From Limnoraphis robusta CS-951 (GTDB lineage Bacteria; Cyanobacteriota; Cyanobacteriia; Cyanobacteriales; Microcoleaceae): 21,356 bases of DNA. Shown here one piece after another: positions 16,719 through 21,356 of the stretch (positions within the stretch are counted from its first letter, which is position 1; the number at the start of each line of letters is the position of its first letter). The translations under genes were made by a program, and so were the position numbers. Below the pieces are notes generated by a model. That model was not told the DNA's origin. It worked only from the letters and a program-made list of their open reading frames with translations, and did not search any database. Where the stretch lies: contig NZ_LATL02000233.1 in assembly GCF_000972705.2 (NCBI RefSeq), positions 1-21,356 on the forward strand. The letters run 5' to 3'.

Positions 16719-19700
16719 TCACTCTTCCACTGCTCCTAACGCTTTTAATGCTACTTTTTGAGCGGAAGTTAAACCGATTGCCCCCGTCATTTTCATTCCT
16801 TCATAGGGACGTGCTAAAATCATTGTACCTAAACATTTCCCGGTTTTCATTTCCCACAATTTAATCGTTTGATCATCACCGCCACTGACAAAGGTTTTTC
16901 CATCAGGACAACAAGCCACAGACCAAACGGTTTGACGATGTTCGTGACAGGTATAAACACAGTTTCCCGTTTGCAAATTCCACACTTTCACCGTATGATC
17001 ATCGCTGCTACTAACAATTTGACTGCCATCATTATTAAACGCGACTGACCGCACTCGCTGGCGATGTCCTGTTAAAGTCAGCACACATTTTCCCGTTTCA
17101 ACTTCCCATAATTTAACAGTGCGATCGCCTCCTGCACTCGCCAATATTTTACCACAAGGACTAAACGCCACGCATAACACCCAGTCGGTATGTTCGGACA
17201 AGGTTTGTAAACAAATTCCCCTTTCTACATCCCAAATTTTTAGGGTTTGATCATCACTTCCACTCGCCAATATTTTACCACAAAAACTAAACGCTACCGA
17301 CTTTACCCGATGCCAATGTCCGGCTAAAGTTTGCAAACATTCTCCGGTTTCAATATCCCAAATTTTTATTGTTTTATCGCGGCTTCCCGTCGCCAACAAA
17401 CCCTGACAACTAAAACTCACCGAATGCACCCAACTCTCGTGACCCCAAAGGGTTTTTAGACATTCTCCCGTTGTCACATCCCAGAGTTTAACGGTACTAT
17501 CATCGCTGGCGGTTGCTAATAGGTTTCCGTTGGGATGAAAGGCGGCTGAGGAGACAATATTGGTATGACCTATTAAGGTTTTTTCGCAGGTTTTGGTGTT
17601 AATATTCCACAGTCTGACTAAACGATCTTCACTACAACTGACTAATATTTTACCATCAGGACTAAAGATAACAAACGACACCCAATTACTATAAGCATCT
17701 AAGGTTTTTAAACATTGACCTGAAGCAAAGTGCCAAAATTTAACACTTTGATCTTGACTGACACTGACTAAGGTTTGATTATCTAGACTAAACCCCACCC
17801 ACCAGACTAAATGACGATGTTCTTGTAAGGTTTTGACACATTCACCTGTGCAAACATTCCAGATTTTTATCGTATTATCATTGCTTCCGGTTGCCAGTTT
17901 TTCACCATCTGGACTAAACGCCACCGCCCAAACTCGTTCTTCATATCCGACTAAATTTTTCGTGCATTTTCCGGTTTCTATCTCCCAAAATTTTACCGTA
18001 TTTCCATCACTGGCTGTTACTAAGAGTTCACCGTCTGGACTGAGTGCCATTGAAGACATCCAATTCACTTGTGTTTCTAAAATATTAACACAGTTTCCCG
18101 TCGCTATTTCCCAAAATCTGACGGTTTCATCTTCGCTACTACTGATAATGATACCCCGTTTTAAATTAAAAGTAATCGCTAAAATTCGTCGGTAGTGTCC
18201 TTGTAAAACCTGTAGACATTCTCCGGTTTCTACATCCCAAACTCGAACCGTTTTATCATTACTTCCACTAGCGATCAGTTTGCCATCTTCGCTAAATGCT
18301 AGACACTGCACCCGACTATTATGACCTCGTAATGTCTTTAAACATTGACCTGTTTTGACATCCCAAAGTCTCACGGTTTGGTCATTGCTTCCACTGGCGA
18401 GAATATTGCCATCAGGACTAAAACTAACGGCCATTACCCAAGCTTTATGTCCGGGTAAAATAGATAAAGGTCGTCCTTCATTTATTTGCCAAAAAACGAT
18501 ATCTTCATCAATTCCTGTGGCTAATAATTCACCATTGGGACTGAGGGCAATTGATAATACACCGCCCACAGTTTGGGTGAATACACATTGATTGAGATCG
18601 GCGTGATCAAAGTTAACTTGATGTAAATTAACCCCTTGTAAATAGGCTTGCCAAACGGTTAAATTGGAAAAGTCTAAATCGTTAATGGGTAATTTTAATT
18701 CTATCAGAAGATTAAGCAAATTTCCGGCTGCATATCCTCGTTTTTGCGGGAAACGCGATCGCAATTTATCTAAAAGTTGGGTTAAGCATTGATAGACGGC
18801 TTCGGGATGTGAAAATAGGGTTAATAATTTTTCGCTGAGAGGTTTGAGAATCAGGCGAATTTGAGCGGTTCTTAAATAGTCTTTGGTGGTGGCTTCTATT
18901 AAAGCATGGGTGTCAAAAAGATTTATTTCTCCGGTGGTGATTTCTTCAAATACTTGCTCGATCAGTTGTGCGGTGATATACTCCATCACAACAGGTTGCT
19001 GAGTAAATTGGGCGGATTGTTTTTCAATCAGCGATCGCTGTTGCAAAGATTCTAGGGCTTCTAATAAGTCTCGTTGAGATATAGCGGTTAATAAGCCTTG
19101 TTTGAGTTGAGATAAAGACATCCATTCCTGATGAATGGCTAACCAATACATCACCTGTTGTTCGAGAGAGGATAACCGAGCAAACTGTTGATCCAGTAAG
19201 TCAGCAATATCCCCAAAAATAACCGTTCCTTCGGCTAAAAACTGGGCAACATCTCCCTCAAACAGTTCGGCGATTGTGGTCGATACAATTTTTAAGGCGA
19301 GAGGATTTCCCGAGTATGATTCTATTAAAATATTAGCATCTTCTGCGGCAATTTCAAAGCCTTTTTCTCGAAAAATATCTTGACCCGCCTCTGATTTTAA
19401 GCCTTCGAGTTGTAAAGAACGAATGGGTTGATTATTGCCTTCTCGATAGCCAATTCCTCGGGGTTTTTCTCGACTGGTTAACAGCAAACAACTTTGATGT
19501 TGTGTTTCTCCAATACTTCTAAACAGTTGTCCGTAGCGTTCATATCCTTCTCGATAACTTCCCGCTCGTTTCTTGCTGTCGAGAATCGATTCAACGTTAT
19601 CTAAAATGATTAAAAATCGTGAATTTTGGAGACATTGGATTAAGGTAGAAATTTGCTCATCAACCGTTTTTGGAACTGGGGTTAATTGTTCGTTTGATAG

Positions 19701-20438
19701 GAATTGAATTAACTCCGTTAGCAATTTTTCTAGAGGCGGTGCATTGCGGAGACTTCGCCAAATTAATCCCGAAAATTCCCCTTGAATTTGTTGGGCGAGT
19801 TTCACGGAAAGAGCGGTTTTTCCCATTCCTCCCATTCCCAACACTGTGACTAACTGACAGCGTTGTTCAAGAATCCAATTTTTCAGGGTAGAAAGTTCAG
19901 TTTCCCGATCATAAAATTCGGCACAATTTGGGGCTTCTCCCCAATCTTGACGGGAAATTTTATTGATGGTAATATTATGATTCGGTAAGATTTCAGGAGA
20001 TTGTGTTGAGGAGATTTCCCCCGTTGACTGCTTAGATTTGGGTGAACGGCGTTGTTCCCATTGTTGCTCAAATTCTGCTAAATTTGCCGCAGTATCCCGT
20101 CGATGATGCCACAATTTTAAAGTAAAATGCCAGCTATCCGATCCTTGAGTCGAAGAGCGATTATCTTCTAATATTTCGATAAAATCTTGGAGACTTTTTA
20201 GGCTTTCTTTGAGTTGGGTACCATTTAACTTTTCTCCGGTTCCTATTTCGGCTGTCAAGGCTTCAAGATATCTTACCTTTGTACGGACAACTAATTGTTT
20301 CTCTGTTTGCCAGTTTACCTGAATCTGTGACTCATAGCGATCGCATTTTTCTAACTCCCCATTAGCGTAGGTGATCAAGACTTCCAAAAGGCGTTTTGTC
20401 CGTTTTTTGGACTGGGGGCCATAGTTAGGTCTTGGCAT
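16719..20438 (-). CDS. STAND ATPase: novel N-terminal domain, NB-ARC, 14 WD40 repeats, 1239 aa
   Basis: A large NLR-like signalling ATPase. The N-terminal helical domain (about 1-130) is one I know only from cyanobacterial WD40/NB-ARC proteins and cannot name. The NB-ARC domain has Walker A GMGGMGKT at 201-208, Walker B FLIILDN at 275-281, a sensor-like LLLTSREKP and the GNPLALK (GLPL-type) motif. A helical region follows, with a short pentapeptide-like stretch (LQGVNLHQVNFDHADLNQ). I count 14 WD40 repeats at about 620-1206, enough for two seven-bladed propellers, then a 33-aa tail. In this class the propellers sense a ligand and ATP-driven oligomerisation triggers the N-terminal effector. 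Known relatives act in antiphage defence and signalling, and the trigger here is unknown. AGGG lies 10 nt before the ATG. Confidence 0.88.
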   Translation of the reverse strand: MPRPNYGPQSKKRTKRLLEVLITYANGELEKCDRYESQIQVNWQTEKQLVVRTKVRYLEALTAEIGTGEKLNGTQLKESLKSLQDFIEILEDNRSSTQGSDSWHFTLKLWHHRRDTAANLAEFEQQWEQRRSPKSKQSTGEISSTQSPEILPNHNITINKISRQDWGEAPNCAEFYDRETELSTLKNWILEQRCQLVTVLGMGGMGKTALSVKLAQQIQGEFSGLIWRSLRNAPPLEKLLTELIQFLSNEQLTPVPKTVDEQISTLIQCLQNSRFLIILDNVESILDSKKRAGSYREGYERYGQLFRSIGETQHQSCLLLTSREKPRGIGYREGNNQPIRSLQLEGLKSEAGQDIFREKGFEIAAEDANILIESYSGNPLALKIVSTTIAELFEGDVAQFLAEGTVIFGDIADLLDQQFARLSSLEQQVMYWLAIHQEWMSLSQLKQGLLTAISQRDLLEALESLQQRSLIEKQSAQFTQQPVVMEYITAQLIEQVFEEITTGEINLFDTHALIEATTKDYLRTAQIRLILKPLSEKLLTLFSHPEAVYQCLTQLLDKLRSRFPQKRGYAAGNLLNLLIELKLPINDLDFSNLTVWQAYLQGVNLHQVNFDHADLNQCVFTQTVGGVLSIALSPNGELLATGIDEDIVFWQINEGRPLSILPGHKAWVMAVSFSPDGNILASGSNDQTVRLWDVKTGQCLKTLRGHNSRVQCLAFSEDGKLIASGSNDKTVRVWDVETGECLQVLQGHYRRILAITFNLKRGIIISSSEDETVRFWEIATGNCVNILETQVNWMSSMALSPDGELLVTASDGNTVKFWEIETGKCTKNLVGYEERVWAVAFSPDGEKLATGSNDNTIKIWNVCTGECVKTLQEHRHLVWWVGFSLDNQTLVSVSQDQSVKFWHFASGQCLKTLDAYSNWVSFVIFSPDGKILVSCSEDRLVRLWNINTKTCEKTLIGHTNIVSSAAFHPNGNLLATASDDSTVKLWDVTTGECLKTLWGHESWVHSVSFSCQGLLATGSRDKTIKIWDIETGECLQTLAGHWHRVKSVAFSFCGKILASGSDDQTLKIWDVERGICLQTLSEHTDWVLCVAFSPCGKILASAGGDRTVKLWEVETGKCVLTLTGHRQRVRSVAFNNDGSQIVSSSDDHTVKVWNLQTGNCVYTCHEHRQTVWSVACCPDGKTFVSGGDDQTIKLWEMKTGKCLGTMILARPYEGMKMTGAIGLTSAQKVALKALGAVEE

Positions 20439-20763
20439 AGATACATCCCTAAATTATTTAATTTGTTGTTTCAAAAATACACGCATCAACCCTATTTTTC
20501 AAGGGAATTTCCAGATTTCAACTCAATTGAGTGCAAACCGCAGTGTAAAATATGGCGATACGCACTCAAATTTATAGTAAATTGTAGGATGAGCTTATGC
20601 AGTACCTCTGGCTACCCTCTCCTACGAGGAAAGGGAAAAGGAAGTTTTAAATAGCCATAAGTTTACAGTAGGGGTGGGTTCCCATAGATTTAGCCAATAA
20701 ACAATTTCAATAAACCCGCCCCATCCCACTGATTTAAAATCCACAATAATGAGGTAAATTAAC
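20439..20763. other. Divergent intergenic region with an inverted AACCCGCCCC repeat
   Basis: About 325 bp with no convincing gene. GGGGTGGGTT (20671-20680) and AACCCGCCCC (20713-20722) form a near-perfect 10-bp inverted repeat (one G-U type mismatch) with a 32-nt loop. It is of the same family as the cluster at 16-149. The rest should contain the divergent promoters of the STAND gene and the 153-aa gene, which I could not locate with confidence. Confidence 0.55.
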
Positions 20764-21225
20764 GTGTCAAATATTGATCAATTAATCGATAATTTGCAAC
20801 AGTTTGACGAAGACGAACTCAAGATAAAATTGGGGACGTATATACAAGAATTGGGAGACAATTTGAATGAACGGGGTGCCATTGATGATTTAGAAGAAGT
20901 CAGTCGGGGAGGGGTTCCGAGAGGGCCGATGGCGGATAAAGCGTTGGCAATGGGTGAACGTTTATTAACAAAATTGAATGCAGAATCCTATGATTTGTTG
21001 TGTGGAAATCCCTTCGGAGATCAGGGGGAAATGTTGCAAACCATTGAAACGGCAATGAAGGAAAACACAACAAAAGCTGCAAGTTTGATTACGCCTATTT
21101 TAGTGGCAAATTTTGGGTTAGCACCCGCAGTGGCGGCAATTGTTTCAACGTTAATTGTTCAAAAAATTGCCAAGTCTGTCGGAGAAACCATTTGTTCAAG
21201 TTGGGAAAAAGTGATAGAAAAATGA
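20764..21225 (+). CDS. Unrecognised 153-aa protein with hydrophobic C-terminal region
   Basis: Starts at a GTG with GAGG about 10 nt upstream, which decides the start. Residues 1-50 are acidic and helical with several leucine heptad-like spacings. The region 51-100 is soluble and includes GNPFGDQGEM. Residues 105-137 are hydrophobic and Ala/Val/Ile-rich, with an internal Pro (SLITPILVANFGLAPAVAAI), and look like one or two membrane-inserting helices. There is a short charged end. I recognise no domain. It is transcribed away from the STAND gene and has its own strong terminator, so it is probably a single-gene unit. It could be a membrane-active effector or a small regulator; no function can be assigned from sequence. 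Confidence 0.7.
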   Translation: MSNIDQLIDNLQQFDEDELKIKLGTYIQELGDNLNERGAIDDLEEVSRGGVPRGPMADKALAMGERLLTKLNAESYDLLCGNPFGDQGEMLQTIETAMKENTTKAASLITPILVANFGLAPAVAAIVSTLIVQKIAKSVGETICSSWEKVIEK

Positions 21226-21305
21226 TTTATATTAGCCCCCAAACCCCCAATTATGGCAGGGCCGTTTCAAAGTCGATAAACATTTGCTTAGAACCTCTCC
21301 CCCAA

Positions 21306-21340
21306 CCCCTCTCCTATAAGGCGAGGGGAGTATTTTTTTT
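21306..21340 (+). terminator. Intrinsic terminator of the 153-aa gene
   Basis: CCCCTC (21306-21311) pairs with GAGGGG (21323-21328). After one mismatch, CCT (21313-21315) pairs with AGG (21319-21321). A run of eight T follows at 21333-21340. It lies 80 nt after the stop codon. The CCCCTCTCC...GAGGGG core is also a common dispersed motif in cyanobacterial genomes. Confidence 0.8.
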
Positions 21341-21356
21341 GATTAATAAGTATATC

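Noticed and set aside
20463..20654. 63-aa plus-strand frame upstream of the 153-aa gene
   Set aside because: No ribosome site or domain, and it lies over the expected STAND promoter region.

Overview
The window looks like chromosomal DNA of a cyanobacterium, probably a filamentous non-heterocystous type (Oscillatoria/Microcoleus/Planktothrix/Lyngbya-like; the genus is an inference). The evidence is a plant-type phytoene desaturase plus phytoene synthase operon, a cyanobacterial single-RRM RNA-binding protein, a DnaK1-like chaperone with a zinc-finger-less DnaJ, a large NB-ARC/WD40 protein, Uma2 and DUF433/DUF5615 genes, short tandem heptamer repeats, and 14 copies of the HIP1 octamer GCGATCGC that I counted by eye.

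Layout. (1) 1-236: intergenic DNA with several copies of an AACCCGCCCC-type repeat in both orientations. (2) 237-4681, minus strand: a tightly packed three-gene unit. It comprises a 48-aa protein, a TerB-like/dynamin-like GTPase of 841 aa and a second dynamin-like GTPase of 584 aa, with gaps of 5 and 12 nt. (3) 4992-7460, plus: an 822-aa membrane protein with TPRs and an M48-peptidase-like core whose zinc-binding residues are all replaced. (4) 7461-8190: a long leader with alternative hairpins in front of an RRM protein gene (8191-8664), then a bidirectional terminator. (5) 8759-11187, minus: crtP-crtB, the first committed steps of carotenoid synthesis, with a good sigma70-type promoter at 11225-11252. 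(6) 11188-11489: the divergent crtP/dnaK region, carrying an 11 x 7-bp and a 2 x 15-bp tandem array. (7) 11490-14559, plus: dnaK and dnaJ. (8) 14654-15330, plus: overlapping DUF433/DUF5615 genes, a putative toxin-antitoxin pair. (9) 15512-20438, minus: a STAND ATPase with 14 WD40 repeats, a small protein made of 18-aa repeats, and a Uma2-family nuclease-like protein. (10) 20764-21225, plus: an unrecognised 153-aa protein with a hydrophobic C-terminal part, followed by a strong intrinsic terminator.

Housekeeping functions (carotenoids, chaperones, RNA-binding protein) fill the middle. The flanks are accessory: a paired dynamin-like GTPase module at the left, and a STAND/nuclease/repeat-protein group at the right. 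The best candidates for something new are the three-gene GTPase unit with its tiny leader protein, the pseudo-M48 membrane protein, the structured rbp leader, and the repeat protein between the STAND and Uma2 genes. A role of the two flanks in stress or phage defence is inference only.
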